A stretch of 64,000 nt of DNA from Ruthenibacterium lactatiformans (GCF_000949455.1 NZ_JXXK01000006.1:62001-126000); one strand, 5' to 3'. Counted from the stretch's first letter, positions 18,525 through 27,271 are shown. The notes: a model not told the origin generated them from the sequence alone. Made by a program: numbers and translations.

Positions 18525-19058
18525 TCACGCCTGCGTCAGCGCGCGCCGCAGCGCGGCCAGCCGCCCGGCGGCCGTGCCGTCCAGCTCCAGCCCCTCGTAC
18601 CGCAACTTTACGCCGCCCAGCACGGACGGGTCCACAGCGGTCTCCAGCAGGATGGTCCTGCCTGTCTTTTGAGCCAGACTGTCGCACAGGGCACGACGCT
18701 GCGCCTCATCCAGAGGCACGGCGCTCACGGCCTGCACGGGCAGAATGCCGCGCGCCTCATACAGCAGCGCCTTATACTCCTGCAGGCAGCCCGCAGCCAT
18801 GCCGAGTGCGGATTTCCCGCACAGTATCTTCAAAAAATTCAGCACATAAACGTGCACGCCCGCGCCGAACGCCTCGTCCAGCATGGCCAGGCGTTCTTCC
18901 CGCGGCACCGCGGGGTTCTGCACCAGCTTCAGGTAGCCGGGCGTCTCGCGGAAAGCGTCCGCCGCAAGGGTAAGGCCCTCCAGCACCGCGTCCTCGCAGT
19001 GCTCCTCGGCGGCAAGTGCGTACAGCGCGCCGCCGTATTCCTTTTCGGCTGCCGTCAT
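18525..19058 (-). CDS. atpH: ATP synthase F1 delta subunit
   Basis: Peripheral-stalk cap (OSCP-like) holding F1 to the b subunits. It has 177 residues, with an N-terminal helical part (YGGALYALAAEEHCEDAVLEGL) and a C-terminal part ending with the family pattern DPSVLGGVKLRYEGLELDGT. It overlaps atpF by 4 bp (ATGA), so translation is coupled. Confidence 0.9.
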   Translation of the reverse strand: MTAAEKEYGGALYALAAEEHCEDAVLEGLTLAADAFRETPGYLKLVQNPAVPREERLAMLDEAFGAGVHVYVLNFLKILCGKSALGMAAGCLQEYKALLYEARGILPVQAVSAVPLDEAQRRALCDSLAQKTGRTILLETAVDPSVLGGVKLRYEGLELDGTAAGRLAALRRALTQA

Positions 19059-19561
19059 GACGCGTCACCCACACGGCTGATGAAGTCGTCGATCAGTTCC
19101 TTGTGCGTTTCGGGATCGATCTCCTTCTCCACAACGCGGCCCGCAATGTCCAGGGCAAGCTCGGAAATATCGTTTTTCAACTCTCCGGCAGCCTTGCGGC
19201 GTTCGCTCTCGATCTCGGCGTCCGCCTTGCTCTTGAGCGCGGCCGCCTCGGCGCGCGCCGCGCTCACAAGCTCCTCGCCGCGCGCATTGGCGCGTGCCGT
19301 GGCGCTTTTCACGATCTCCGCCGCCTCTTCCTTTGCGCTGGCAAGGCGTGTCTCGTATTCCTCTTTCATTGCCTGTGCGTCGCCCTCGGCCTTTTCAGCC
19401 TCGGTGTAGGACGCTTCGATCTCCTCTTTACGCTTGGCAAGGATCTGCTCCACGGGCTTGAACAGAAAATGCTTCACGCCCGCCGTCAGGATAAGCAGGT
19501 TGCAGATCTGGAAAATGAACGTCCACGGGGCGAGGGTGACGAGGTCCTGAAATTGTTTCAT
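19055..19561 (-). CDS. atpF: ATP synthase F0 b subunit
   Basis: Peripheral stalk of the rotary enzyme. The 168-residue protein has one N-terminal membrane helix (FIFQICNLLILTAGVKHFL) followed by a long Ala/Glu/Lys-rich helix (about residues 40-150) typical of the b dimer. The stop overlaps the start of atpH. It lies 55 bp after atpE. Confidence 0.93.
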   Translation of the reverse strand: MKQFQDLVTLAPWTFIFQICNLLILTAGVKHFLFKPVEQILAKRKEEIEASYTEAEKAEGDAQAMKEEYETRLASAKEEAAEIVKSATARANARGEELVSAARAEAAALKSKADAEIESERRKAAGELKNDISELALDIAGRVVEKEIDPETHKELIDDFISRVGDAS

Positions 19562-19616
19562 TCTGTCTCCTCCTTTTGGCGGCGCGGCCTGAACGCCCGC
19601 CGCCGGTGCCCGCGGC

Positions 19617-19880
19617 TTACAGCAGGCCCATGAAGATGCCGGGAGCCACGAAGATGAGCAGCAGGCCCGTTACGAAGCCATAAATACCGGTCGTCTCCGC
19701 AATGGCGCAGCCAAGCAGCATGGTGGATGTCACGTCGCCCTTGCACTCGGGCTGGCGGCCGATGGCCTCGCAGGCCTTGCCGACGGCGTAGCCTTCGCCG
19801 ATGCCGGGGCCGATGCCCGCGATGAGGGCGAGGCCGGCGCCCACAGCGCAGCCTGCCAGGATGATTGCTTTTTCCAACAT
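19617..19880 (-). CDS. atpE: ATP synthase F0 c subunit with two-carboxylate ion site
   Basis: Proteolipid forming the rotor ring in the membrane. It has 87 residues in two hydrophobic hairpin helices joined by the polar loop RQPECKGD. The ion-binding glutamate of helix 2 is E62 in AIAETTGIY. Helix 1 has E29 in GIGPGIGEGYA, at the place where Na+-coupled rings of Ilyobacter type have Gln32 and where the Fusobacterium nucleatum ring has Glu32. The following T63-T64 fit the polar (Ser/Thr) Na+ ligands, unlike most H+ rings. By family knowledge this predicts a Na+-binding rotor of the two-carboxylate class; that is inference, not proof. Confidence 0.95.
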   Translation of the reverse strand: MLEKAIILAGCAVGAGLALIAGIGPGIGEGYAVGKACEAIGRQPECKGDVTSTMLLGCAIAETTGIYGFVTGLLLIFVAPGIFMGLL

Positions 19881-19973
19881 AGAGGTTTCCTCCTACATAA
19901 AAATAGTTTGGGTTATTTTCAGCGCCCTTGCACGCAGCGGGCGGCGGAAAAACAAACGGGAGCTTCGCGTCCG

Positions 19974-20723
19974 TCAGGAATCGTCGGCCGCGTTGGCGAT
20001 ATACAGCGTTGTCAGCATGCAGAAAATGAACGCCTGCATAAAGCTGGAGAACAAATCGAAATACACGCTGAGCACCGCCGGCACGCCCACCTGCAGGATG
20101 GGGATCGAGCCCAGCAGCTCGCCTGCCGCACCCGGCAGCCACGCAAACAGTGCGTGGGATGCCGTTGCCAGCGCCGCATACACCAGCGCCGTGATGACGC
20201 TGCCGGACACGATGTTGCCGAAATGACGGAACGCCATGGAAATGGGCGTCGCCAGCTCGGACAAAATGTTGAACGGCGTAAGCACGAAGATGGGCTGCGT
20301 GAAGCCTTTGAGGTAGCCGCCGACGCCGCCCGTGCGGATCTTGGTGTAGGTGATGAGCACGAACACCATCACCGCCCACGCCAGCGTGGTGGAAAGGTCG
20401 CTCGTGGGGGGGAACATCCCCACCAGGCTCAGCAGGCTGGAAAACAGCGACGATGCGAAAAGCGCCGCCACGAACGGGCCGTAATATGCGAATTTTTCAC
20501 CCATATTGCCGTTCACGAAATTCTGCGCGGTCTCCACCAGGAATTCAGCCACCACCTGCCGCCTGCTCACCGCCCGCACCTTCAGGTTCCGGGTGATGAA
20601 TATGCTCAGCCCTATGATGATGAGCGTGACCAGCAGGCTGTTGACAATGGTGGCGGTGATGGGGATTCCGCCGAAGATCGGGATGGTAAAATAGATGCGC
20701 GCGCCGGTGATATCCACATTCAT
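19974..20723 (-). CDS. atpB: ATP synthase F0 a subunit
   Basis: Stator membrane subunit that forms the ion half-channels next to the c ring. It has 249 residues and several membrane helices. The essential stator arginine is seen in MAFRHFGNIVSG. An N-terminal stretch EFLVETAQNFVNGNMG and a C-terminal IQTGVPA-type region (ILQVGVPAVLSVYFDLFSSFMQAFIF in pieces) match the family. The start overlaps the upstream atpI-like gene by 4 bp. Confidence 0.95.
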   Translation of the reverse strand: MNVDITGARIYFTIPIFGGIPITATIVNSLLVTLIIIGLSIFITRNLKVRAVSRRQVVAEFLVETAQNFVNGNMGEKFAYYGPFVAALFASSLFSSLLSLVGMFPPTSDLSTTLAWAVMVFVLITYTKIRTGGVGGYLKGFTQPIFVLTPFNILSELATPISMAFRHFGNIVSGSVITALVYAALATASHALFAWLPGAAGELLGSIPILQVGVPAVLSVYFDLFSSFMQAFIFCMLTTLYIANAADDS

Positions 20724-21139
20724 ACCGGCTCATCGCCTCCTTCCTTATTTTTGGGCGGTTTGTACATGCCCAGGATCTGCATTGCAAGAATGGTAAGCCG
20801 CGGGAACAGCAGCGGGATCACCGTAGCCACCCACGAAAAGCACGCCAGCTTTACGCCCAGCACCACCACGGCCAGCGTGGCCAGCATGCGCAGGCTGTAC
20901 GAGAGCTGCAGCACGAGCTTGCCTTTTTTTTCGTTCGGGTCCCCGGCCATTTTCTGCACCGTGAGGCCCAGCAGAAAAAAGTTCAGCACCGCAAAGCCGC
21001 CGCCCAGCAGCGTGCCCCACAGCACCGTCAGGTCCCATCTTCCCAGAAGTGCGAACACGCCGTTCATCACCGCCGAAAAGGCCAGCGTGCCCGCGGCGAT
21101 GTGCAGCGTCTCGCGCTTTGTCGCTTCCTGTATCTTCAT
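20720..21139 (-). CDS. atpI: AtpI-like small membrane protein of the ATP synthase operon
   Basis: A 139-residue protein with four predicted hydrophobic helices (around residues 15-32, 38-58, 80-100 and 103-122), in the position of atpI ahead of atpB. AtpI proteins help assemble the c ring and have been linked to Mg2+ uptake. The stop overlaps atpB by 4 bp. Assignment rests on size, topology and position more than on motifs. Confidence 0.7.
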   Translation of the reverse strand: MKIQEATKRETLHIAAGTLAFSAVMNGVFALLGRWDLTVLWGTLLGGGFAVLNFFLLGLTVQKMAGDPNEKKGKLVLQLSYSLRMLATLAVVVLGVKLACFSWVATVIPLLFPRLTILAMQILGMYKPPKNKEGGDEPV

Positions 21140-21211
21140 AAAAAGTCGATCACATCCAGCTCCGGCCTCCGGGCGCCGCCCGGAACGCCTTGTTTTACGG
21201 CCGTACAGCCG

Positions 21212-21445
21212 CTACTTTTTTCCGTTTTTGCGGCGGAACATTTTCACAAATTCCGCAAAGGTACACGCCGCGGCGCCCAAGCCCAGCACTATGGCCGCGA
21301 AATATACCCACGGCCCCAGCGAAAAGCGCCTCGCAAGCCAGCCCGCGCCCAGCAGGCACAGCACCGGCGGCGCCGCCAGCGAAAGGCCCAGCTGCGTCAG
21401 CCAGGACAGGTTCTGCAAAACGGAAAACCAGCCTTTTTTCTTCAC
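21212..21445 (-). CDS. atpZ: AtpZ/AtpI-family small membrane protein
   Basis: A 77-residue protein with two hydrophobic helices (WLTQLGLSLAAPPVLCLLGA and YFAAIVLGLGAAACTFAEF) and basic ends. It matches the AtpZ-like proteins that open clostridial ATP synthase operons and act with AtpI. I use the GTG at 21445, which follows a GAGGGGG ribosome site. It is the first gene after the operon promoter. Confidence 0.7.
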   Translation of the reverse strand: MKKKGWFSVLQNLSWLTQLGLSLAAPPVLCLLGAGWLARRFSLGPWVYFAAIVLGLGAAACTFAEFVKMFRRKNGKK

Positions 21446-21538
21446 GCGGCACGCCCCCTCTGCGGCGGGCCTGCGCCGCGCTCCAGCCTTTTGTCAAGCT
21501 TTTTGCAAATATCCTTTATGCAAACAGCACCGATATTT

Positions 21539-21567
21539 ATTATATCTGAACACCCACGCAAATACAA
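21539..21567 (-). promoter_or_regulatory. Sigma-A promoter of the ATP synthase operon
   Basis: Minus strand: TTGTAT (21567-21562), 17-bp spacer, perfect TATAAT (21544-21539), about 95 bp before the atpZ start. It is the best promoter match in this stretch. Confidence 0.6.
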
Positions 21568-21726
21568 TCCGTAATCCCGGTGTTCCCCGACAGGCCCCGT
21601 ATAAATTTTCACAAAAACTTTGTTTGATTTGTTCAGAAACCCTCGAAAAAATCCATATTGCGGAATGCATGACAAAAAATTGTCGATAAGACGCCCTCCG
21701 AAAGGTGTCTCCACGCGGGAGAACAT

Positions 21727-21869
21727 CGGGTTTGGACGGACCGGTTGGCGCGCTGCGCATCCAAACCCGCCGAGCCGTGTCCCGGGCGGTAAGGCATATT
21801 ACCGCCATCGCTGCACGAACGGACCGTTTGCTCAAAGGCTTCACGGAAGCCTTTGCCGCCTTCGGCGGC
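21727..21869. other. Cluster of strong inverted repeats between the ATP operon and the DUF1846 gene
   Basis: Perfect stems: CGGGTTTGGA / TCCAAACCCG (21727-21736, 21760-21769), AAAGGCTTC / GAAGCCTTT (21834-21842, 21846-21854), and immediately next GCCGCC TTC GGCGGC (21855-21869). No supported gene covers them. They could be a structured RNA, or the upstream end of a longer ATP-operon or DUF1846 leader. The rest of 21446-22120 holds only the two promoters listed separately. Confidence 0.4.
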
Positions 21870-21934
21870 CGCAAAAAGGAAAATTGCCGCAGGCCGCCTC
21901 AAATTTCTGTTTTTTTCGCGCCGCACGCCTTGCC

Positions 21935-21963
21935 TTGCACATGGGTTAATGGTATCCTATATA
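21935..21963 (+). promoter_or_regulatory. Probable promoter of the DUF1846 gene
   Basis: TTGCAC (21935-21940), 17 bp, TATATA (21958-21963). It lies 157 bp upstream of the GTG start, leaving a fairly long leader. Confidence 0.45.
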
Positions 21964-22120
21964 AGATATTGGGATTTTCCGGAACAGGGCCAGTATACCA
22001 TCGGGGACGCGGGGCGGGCAATAGACAAACCCATTTGTTTGTGTATAAAAACAGACAATTCCGCCTGAATGTATAAGCGCATGCTCCGGAAAAGAATACG
22101 CAGGAAGAGGGAGCATAACA

Positions 22121-23602
22121 GTGGAAGCAGGATTTGACAACAGCCTTTATATCCACAAGCAGACGGAGCATATCCGCCAGCGCATTGCGCAGTGGGGCGG
22201 CAAGCTGTACCTGGAGTTCGGCGGCAAGCTTTTTGATGATTACCACGCGGCCCGGGTGCTGCCGGGGTTCGACCCCAACGGCAAGATTCGCCTGCTGTAC
22301 GAGATGCGCGAACAGGCCGAGATCATCTTCACCGTCTCGGCGGGAGACATTGAAAAGACAAAAATGCGCGCGGACCTCGGCATCAGCTATGATATGGAGG
22401 TGCTGCGTCTCATCGACGACATCACGCACATGGGCATCCGCGTGAACAGCGTGGTCATCACGCAGTACACCGGCCAGGCGGCAGCCGACGGCTTCGCCAA
22501 AAAGCTGACGATGCGCGGCGTGAAAAACTACATCCACCGCCCCATCAAGGGCTATCCCACGGACATCGCCTATATCTGCAGCGACGAAGGCTACGGCGCG
22601 AACCCCTACATCGAAACCTCCAGGCCTCTCGTGGTGGTGACGGCCCCCGGCCCCGGCTCCGGCAAGCTGGCCACCTGCCTCTCGCAGGTGTATCACGAAA
22701 TCCGCCAGGGCCGCGTGGCGGGCTATGCCAAGTTTGAGACGTTCCCCATCTGGAACCTGCCGCTGAAGCATCCGGTGAACCTGGCCTACGAGGCGGCCAC
22801 TGCCGACCTCGCTGACGTGAACATGATCGACCCGTTCCATCTGGAGGCCTACGGCGTCACCACCGTCAACTACAACCGGGACGTGGAGGCCTTTCCCATC
22901 GTGCGCAACATCCTCTCGCGCATCACAGGGGACGAAAGCGTATACAAATCTCCCACGGATATGGGCGTGAACATGGCGGGCTACGCCATCGTGGACGACG
23001 AAACCGTCCGCGCCGCCGCCAGCCAAGAGATCATCCGCCGTTACTACAAGGCTCTTTGCGACCACAAGCAGGGTAAGGGCTCGCAGGACGCGGTGGACAA
23101 AATCAAGCGCATCATGCAGGAGCTTTCCCTCACCACGGCGGACCGTGCGGTGGTTGCGCCCGCTCTTGCCAAAAGCGAAAGCTCCGGCGTGGCCGCCGCG
23201 GCCATCCAGCTGCCGGACGGACCGATCGTAACGGGCAAGGCCAGCAACCTGATGAGCGCCTGCTCCTCCTGCGTGCTCAACGCCATCAAGGCCATTGCCG
23301 GCATCGACGATTCTCTCACGCTCATCAGCCCCATCATACTGGAGCCGATCCTCAAGCTGAAGATCGACATCCTCGGCAGCCGTTCCAGCGTTTTGAAGGT
23401 GGACGACGTGCTCGCGGCACTCTCCATCACAGCCGCCACCAACACGCTGACGGCCCGCGCCATGGCCGCGCTGCCGAAGCTGCGGGACTGCGAGATGCAC
23501 AGCACCTGCATGCTGCATTCCGGTGACGAAGGCACACTGCGCAAAATGGGCCTGCGCCTTACCTCCGAGCCGGAATACCCCAGCAAGGACCTGTTTTTCT
23601 GA
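22121..23602 (+). CDS. DUF1846 (UPF0371) family protein
   Basis: A 493-residue cytoplasmic protein of the DUF1846 family, common in Firmicutes and without a settled function. Recognisable stretches are DNSLYIHKQTEHIRQRI at the start, KLYLEFGGKLFDDYHAARVL, VVTAPGPGSGKLATCLSQVY (a glycine-rich, P-loop-like turn), GYAKFETFPIWNLPLKHPVN and the C-terminal ELRDCEMHST-like LRDCEMHSTCML. GTG at 22121 follows a GGGAG ribosome site. It stands alone between a promoter and a strong terminator. The family's structure suggests a nucleotide-related enzyme, but I would not name a reaction. Confidence 0.9.
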   Translation: MEAGFDNSLYIHKQTEHIRQRIAQWGGKLYLEFGGKLFDDYHAARVLPGFDPNGKIRLLYEMREQAEIIFTVSAGDIEKTKMRADLGISYDMEVLRLIDDITHMGIRVNSVVITQYTGQAAADGFAKKLTMRGVKNYIHRPIKGYPTDIAYICSDEGYGANPYIETSRPLVVVTAPGPGSGKLATCLSQVYHEIRQGRVAGYAKFETFPIWNLPLKHPVNLAYEAATADLADVNMIDPFHLEAYGVTTVNYNRDVEAFPIVRNILSRITGDESVYKSPTDMGVNMAGYAIVDDETVRAAASQEIIRRYYKALCDHKQGKGSQDAVDKIKRIMQELSLTTADRAVVAPALAKSESSGVAAAAIQLPDGPIVTGKASNLMSACSSCVLNAIKAIAGIDDSLTLISPIILEPILKLKIDILGSRSSVLKVDDVLAALSITAATNTLTARAMAALPKLRDCEMHSTCMLHSGDEGTLRKMGLRLTSEPEYPSKDLFF

Positions 23603-23687
23603 GCAGGCAGACTTTTCAGGAGCGGCAAAGCGGTGCAGAGACGGGGCTCCTCCACGGAAAACACCGGTTTTGGCGCCCAGCGTATTC

Positions 23688-23726
23688 AAAAAGCCTGGCG
23701 ATCCACAAAGGATCGCCAGGCTTTTT
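23688..23726. terminator. Strong bidirectional terminator
   Basis: Perfect 17-bp stem AAAAAGCCTGGCGATCC / GGATCGCCAGGCTTTTT with loop ACAAA. It serves the DUF1846 gene on the plus strand and the glycosylase gene on the minus strand. Confidence 0.85.
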
Positions 23727-23733
23727 CGCGCGC

Positions 23734-24228
23734 TTACAGCCGCTCCGCGCCCGGCGCGGCCTTCTCTCCCAGATAGTTTCCCCACGCCGCCGCCAGCTTA
23801 TCCATCGTCCAGGCGGCGTTGGCCGGGCTGGTGCTGGGCAGCTTCACGGCCTCCAGCCCGGGCACGCGGCTGTATTTTTCATACAGCCGGTACGCCGTGG
23901 CCCCGTTGCACAAAACGCGCCGGATAGGCGCTTTGCGGGCAAGGCCCGCAATATCCGCGGGCACCACGTCCCGGATGGAAGCATCCGAAGCGCCGGTGAT
24001 GGTACAGCTTTCAATGGTGTCCCACAGCGCCAGGCCATGGGTGAGGATGAGTGCCTTTTTCTCCGGCACGCTTTGGGGCACGGGCGCTCCCAGAAGCCGC
24101 GCCAGCAGCGGCCAGAACCGATTCTGCGGATGGCCGTAAAAAAAGCCCTGCTCCCGGCTTTTGGGGCTGGGCCAAGTTCCCACGATCAGTGTGCGGGAAT
24201 CCGGACCGTATACGGGCGGAAACGCCAT
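23734..24228 (-). CDS. DNA-deoxyinosine / uracil glycosylase (Mug-like, UDG superfamily)
   Basis: Base-excision repair enzyme predicted to remove hypoxanthine or uracil from DNA. The 164-residue form starts at ATG 24228, right after an AGAGGAGG ribosome site; a longer frame has no such site. UDG-fold marks are LIVGTWPSPKSREQGFFYG (motif 1 with the G-x-x-PS turn), NRFWPLL, the helix LALWDTIESC, and the closing LPSTSPANAAW motif that resembles the DNA-deoxyinosine glycosylase subfamily. It is followed by the bidirectional terminator. Confidence 0.8.
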   Translation of the reverse strand: MAFPPVYGPDSRTLIVGTWPSPKSREQGFFYGHPQNRFWPLLARLLGAPVPQSVPEKKALILTHGLALWDTIESCTITGASDASIRDVVPADIAGLARKAPIRRVLCNGATAYRLYEKYSRVPGLEAVKLPSTSPANAAWTMDKLAAAWGNYLGEKAAPGAERL

Positions 24229-24330
24229 TTTTTCTTCCTCCTCTGCGGGCCGGGCCGCTTTGCGCCGGCCGCGCACAGCGCCCTGCCGCGGGCGTCCGCC
24301 CCTGTTTTTTCTCTTCCCTGCGCGGGCGCG

Positions 24331-25140
24331 TCACTCCAGCAGATATTCCCGAACGGCAGCCGCCGCGCCGTCCAGGGCCGCAGCGGGGGCCACCGCGTCG
24401 GCCAGGGGCAGCAGGCTCTGCGCGCCGCCCTCCATTGCCACGGCAAAGCCCGCCGCCTCCAGCAGCTCCGCGTCGTTTTCACCGTCGCCGAAGGCCGCCG
24501 TTTCCGCCCAGGAGATACCCAGCCGCTCCAGCAGCCGGCCAACGCCCGCCGCCTTGCCTGCGCCCGCGCGCAGCACGTCGTACCGGCCCGGTGCAAAGGG
24601 AATGAACCGCAGGCCCAGATGGCCGTATTTCGCTTCAAAGGCCGCTGCATGGCGCGCGTCCATTGCCGCGCAGGCGCCGAAGGGCATGTCCTGCAAATGG
24701 CGCACCTGGTCCTCGCCGTCCCGCAGCACGCTGTCAAAAAAGCCGGACGCAGCGTTCTGCCCGCAGTACTTTTCCACAAAGGCCGCGTATTCCACATACA
24801 CATAGTATGCGTCGGAAAAAATAAATTCCAGCGGCAGCTCATGGTCCTCGCAGAAATCCACAAGCGCGTACATTTCCTCGGGCGTCATGCGGCTCTGCCA
24901 CACAGGCCGCCCCGCCGCGTCCGTCACGTCCGCTCCGTTCACCGCCGCGAAATAATCCGGCTTTATCCCGCTGCCCAGCACCCACTGCGCCGTATACCGC
25001 GCGCGCCCCGTGGCAATGACGACGGCCACACCGCTTTGCGCCAGTTCCCGCAGCGCCTGCACCGCGGCCTGGCCGGGGCCGGGCGCGCCATAGGGCACCA
25101 GCGTGCCGTCAATGTCGAACACAGCCGCTTTGATCTTCAT
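24331..25140 (-). CDS. Cof-type HAD-family phosphatase
   Basis: A 269-residue cytoplasmic HAD hydrolase, probably acting on a small phosphorylated metabolite. Motif I is AAVFDIDGTLV with both aspartates, motif II is VVIATGRARYT, and motif IV is AAFGDGENDAELL. The cap domain lies between motifs II and III, as in Cof/IIB proteins. I use the ATG at 25140; a GTG nine bases upstream is also open. The substrate cannot be read from sequence. Confidence 0.88.
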   Translation of the reverse strand: MKIKAAVFDIDGTLVPYGAPGPGQAAVQALRELAQSGVAVVIATGRARYTAQWVLGSGIKPDYFAAVNGADVTDAAGRPVWQSRMTPEEMYALVDFCEDHELPLEFIFSDAYYVYVEYAAFVEKYCGQNAASGFFDSVLRDGEDQVRHLQDMPFGACAAMDARHAAAFEAKYGHLGLRFIPFAPGRYDVLRAGAGKAAGVGRLLERLGISWAETAAFGDGENDAELLEAAGFAVAMEGGAQSLLPLADAVAPAAALDGAAAAVREYLLE

Positions 25141-25295
25141 GCAAACCACCCATTCCGCCGCCCGCGGCGGCGCAGATTCCGGCGGAGCTTTCCGCCGCTG
25201 CGCCCATCATAACACAAAACGCGCCGCCCGTGCAAACCGCCGGACGGCACGCTGCTTCTGCTTTTCAGGGGGCATCCCTGCCCCGCGGCGGCGCG

Positions 25296-26567
25296 TCATT
25301 CGTAGCGCAGCGCCTCAATGGGGTCCAGCCGGGCCGCTTTGTTCGCCGGATAATAGCCGAAGAACACACCGATGGCCATGGAGAACGCCACAGCAATGAA
25401 AATAACGCCCGCGCTGGGCGCGGCCGCATAGCCCAGCAGGTTCGCGCCCGCGGCGCCCAGGCCCAGGCCCGCCAGAATCCCCAGAACGCCCCCGATGAGG
25501 CAGATGATGACGGATTCCACGATGAACTGCACACGGATGCTGCCGTTCGTCGCGCCCAGCGCCTTGCGGGTGCCGATCTCCCGTGTGCGCTCGGTGATGG
25601 ACACCAGCATGATATTCATTACGCCGATGCCCCCCACCAGCAGGCTGATGCCCGCGATGACCGCGATGGCCAGGCTGATGGTGGAGAGCATCTCCGTCAT
25701 GCTCTCCATCAGGCTCTCCATGCTGGAGGCCGTGGCCGTATAGGAGGTATTGCGCGTGTAATAGCCGGCGAAGAAATTTTCCGTCTGCGTCAGAAATGCG
25801 CTGGTGTCCACGCCTGTGGCCGCCACCACCGTGAAGCTCTGGTAGCCGTCGTCCGCATGGGACATGGCTTTGGCCGTGGAGATGGGCAGGTACATGTCCG
25901 TGGTGGGGGTGGCGTCTGTGGATTCCAGCACGAGCCCGTTGCTCTCATACGGGTACACCCCCACGATATAAAATGTGTATACCTTGGTGCCGTAGGTGAG
26001 CTGGAACGCCTGGCCGATGGCCTCCTGCCCTGGAAACAGTGTTTCAGCAAACACGTCGCTCACAACGGCCACCGTGCGGGCTTTTTCCTCGTCCTCCTCC
26101 GTGAAGAAGCGCCCGCGGGACAGCTCCACGCTGTTGGCGGCGGCATATTCGGTGTTCACGCCCGTGACGTTCACGCCGGCTTCGTCCGCGTTTGTGCTCA
26201 CCGTATAGCTGCCAAGACTCTGTGTCAGGCTGACAGCGTAGATGCTGCCGCCGTAAAGCGCGCGGTAATCCGCCAGCATCTCGTCCGTCAGCAGGTCCTC
26301 CGCGCCGGGAGTGGTTGGGCGGAACATGCGCGTCTGCGCACCCTCGGTGTAATCGCTGTCGCTTTTTTGCGTCAGGCTGACGGTGATGTTGTTCGCGCCC
26401 ATGCTCTGCATGCTGGTGGTGATGGAGTTCGTCATGCTGCCCGCCACCGTCATGATAGCGATGACCGAGCCGATGCCGATGATGATGCCCAGCATCGTGA
26501 GCAGCGCGCGCATCTTGTTGGCCCGCAGGCCGTTAAGGGCAAGCTGGATGTTTTCAAACAGCAGCAT
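25296..26567 (-). CDS. MacB-like ABC transporter permease (FtsX-type)
   Basis: Membrane component of a tripartite-style exporter. A first membrane helix follows the start (MRALLTMLGIIIGIGSVIAI), then a large extracytoplasmic domain of about 220 residues, then three C-terminal helices with the FtsX signature (GGIGVMNIMLVSITERTREIGTRKALGA). ATG at 26567 has a GGGGAGGAGG ribosome site. It overlaps the ATPase gene by 14 bp, so the two are coupled. The order adaptor, ATPase, permease matches MacAB-like systems for peptides or antimicrobials in Gram-positives. Confidence 0.9.
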   Translation of the reverse strand: MLLFENIQLALNGLRANKMRALLTMLGIIIGIGSVIAIMTVAGSMTNSITTSMQSMGANNITVSLTQKSDSDYTEGAQTRMFRPTTPGAEDLLTDEMLADYRALYGGSIYAVSLTQSLGSYTVSTNADEAGVNVTGVNTEYAAANSVELSRGRFFTEEDEEKARTVAVVSDVFAETLFPGQEAIGQAFQLTYGTKVYTFYIVGVYPYESNGLVLESTDATPTTDMYLPISTAKAMSHADDGYQSFTVVAATGVDTSAFLTQTENFFAGYYTRNTSYTATASSMESLMESMTEMLSTISLAIAVIAGISLLVGGIGVMNIMLVSITERTREIGTRKALGATNGSIRVQFIVESVIICLIGGVLGILAGLGLGAAGANLLGYAAAPSAGVIFIAVAFSMAIGVFFGYYPANKAARLDPIEALRYE

Positions 26568-27270
26568 CCGCAGCGCCTCCTCCCCTGCGCACGCCCGTGA
26601 CGCGGCCGTCCTTGATGGTGACGATGCGCTGGCATTCGCCGGCAAGCTCCGGGCTGTGGGTAATGAGCACGATGGTCTTTCCCTGCTCCCGGTGCAGCCG
26701 GTGGAACAGGTCCATCACCAGGCGCCCCGTGGCGGAATCCAGCGCGCCCGTCGGCTCGTCGGCCAGCAGGATGGCGGGGTCGTTGGCCATGGCGCGCGCA
26801 ATGGCCACGCGCTGCTTCTGCCCGCCGGAAAGCTGGCTGGGCGCATGGCCCGCGCGGTCGCCCATTTCCACCATATCCAGCAGCGCGCGGGCGCGCTGTG
26901 TGCGTGCCGTGCCGCGCACGCCGTTGTACATCATGGGCAGCGCCACGTTCTTCAGCGCGCTGGTGCGGGGCACCAGGTTGAACGTCTGGAATACAAATCC
27001 GATCTTCCGGCAGCGGATGCGGGAGAGCTGCTTGTCGCGCAGTGTGCCTACGTCCACGCCGTCCAGCACATAGGTGCCTTCCGTGGGGCGGTCCAGCGCG
27101 CCGATGATGTTCATCAGCGTGGATTTGCCCGAACCGGACGCGCCCACGATGGCCACAAATTCGCCTTTGCGCACCGTCAGGTCAATGCCGTGCAGCACCT
27201 CCAGTTCCTCGCCCGTGCCGATGGGGAACCGCTTGACGATGCCGTGCATGTCGATGATGGGAGCATCCAT
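26554..27270 (-). CDS. MacB-like ABC transporter ATP-binding protein
   Basis: A 238-residue ATPase energising the adjacent permease. Walker A is GASGSGKST, the Q-loop lies in FVFQTFNLVPR, the ABC signature is LSGGQKQR, Walker B is AILLADEPTGALD, and the switch His lies in VLITHSPE. ATG at 27270 sits one base after the adaptor stop codon, and the long upstream extension of the open frame is non-coding. This places it in the LolD/MacB-type subfamily. Confidence 0.93.
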   Translation of the reverse strand: MDAPIIDMHGIVKRFPIGTGEELEVLHGIDLTVRKGEFVAIVGASGSGKSTLMNIIGALDRPTEGTYVLDGVDVGTLRDKQLSRIRCRKIGFVFQTFNLVPRTSALKNVALPMMYNGVRGTARTQRARALLDMVEMGDRAGHAPSQLSGGQKQRVAIARAMANDPAILLADEPTGALDSATGRLVMDLFHRLHREQGKTIVLITHSPELAGECQRIVTIKDGRVTGVRRGGGAADAAV

Positions 27271-27271
27271 A

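Noticed and set aside
21490..21495. TTGACA on the minus strand as -35 of the ATP operon
   Set aside because: No -10 at correct spacing; TTGTAT-N17-TATAAT just upstream is much better.
21633..21926. 97-codon minus-strand frame in the ATP operon/DUF1846 gap
   Set aside because: No ribosome site, no family pattern, and it is made largely of the inverted repeats.
22121..23602. DUF1846 protein as a P-loop kinase
   Set aside because: The glycine-rich turn PGPGSGK resembles a P-loop, but no Walker B or kinase motifs are evident; function left open.
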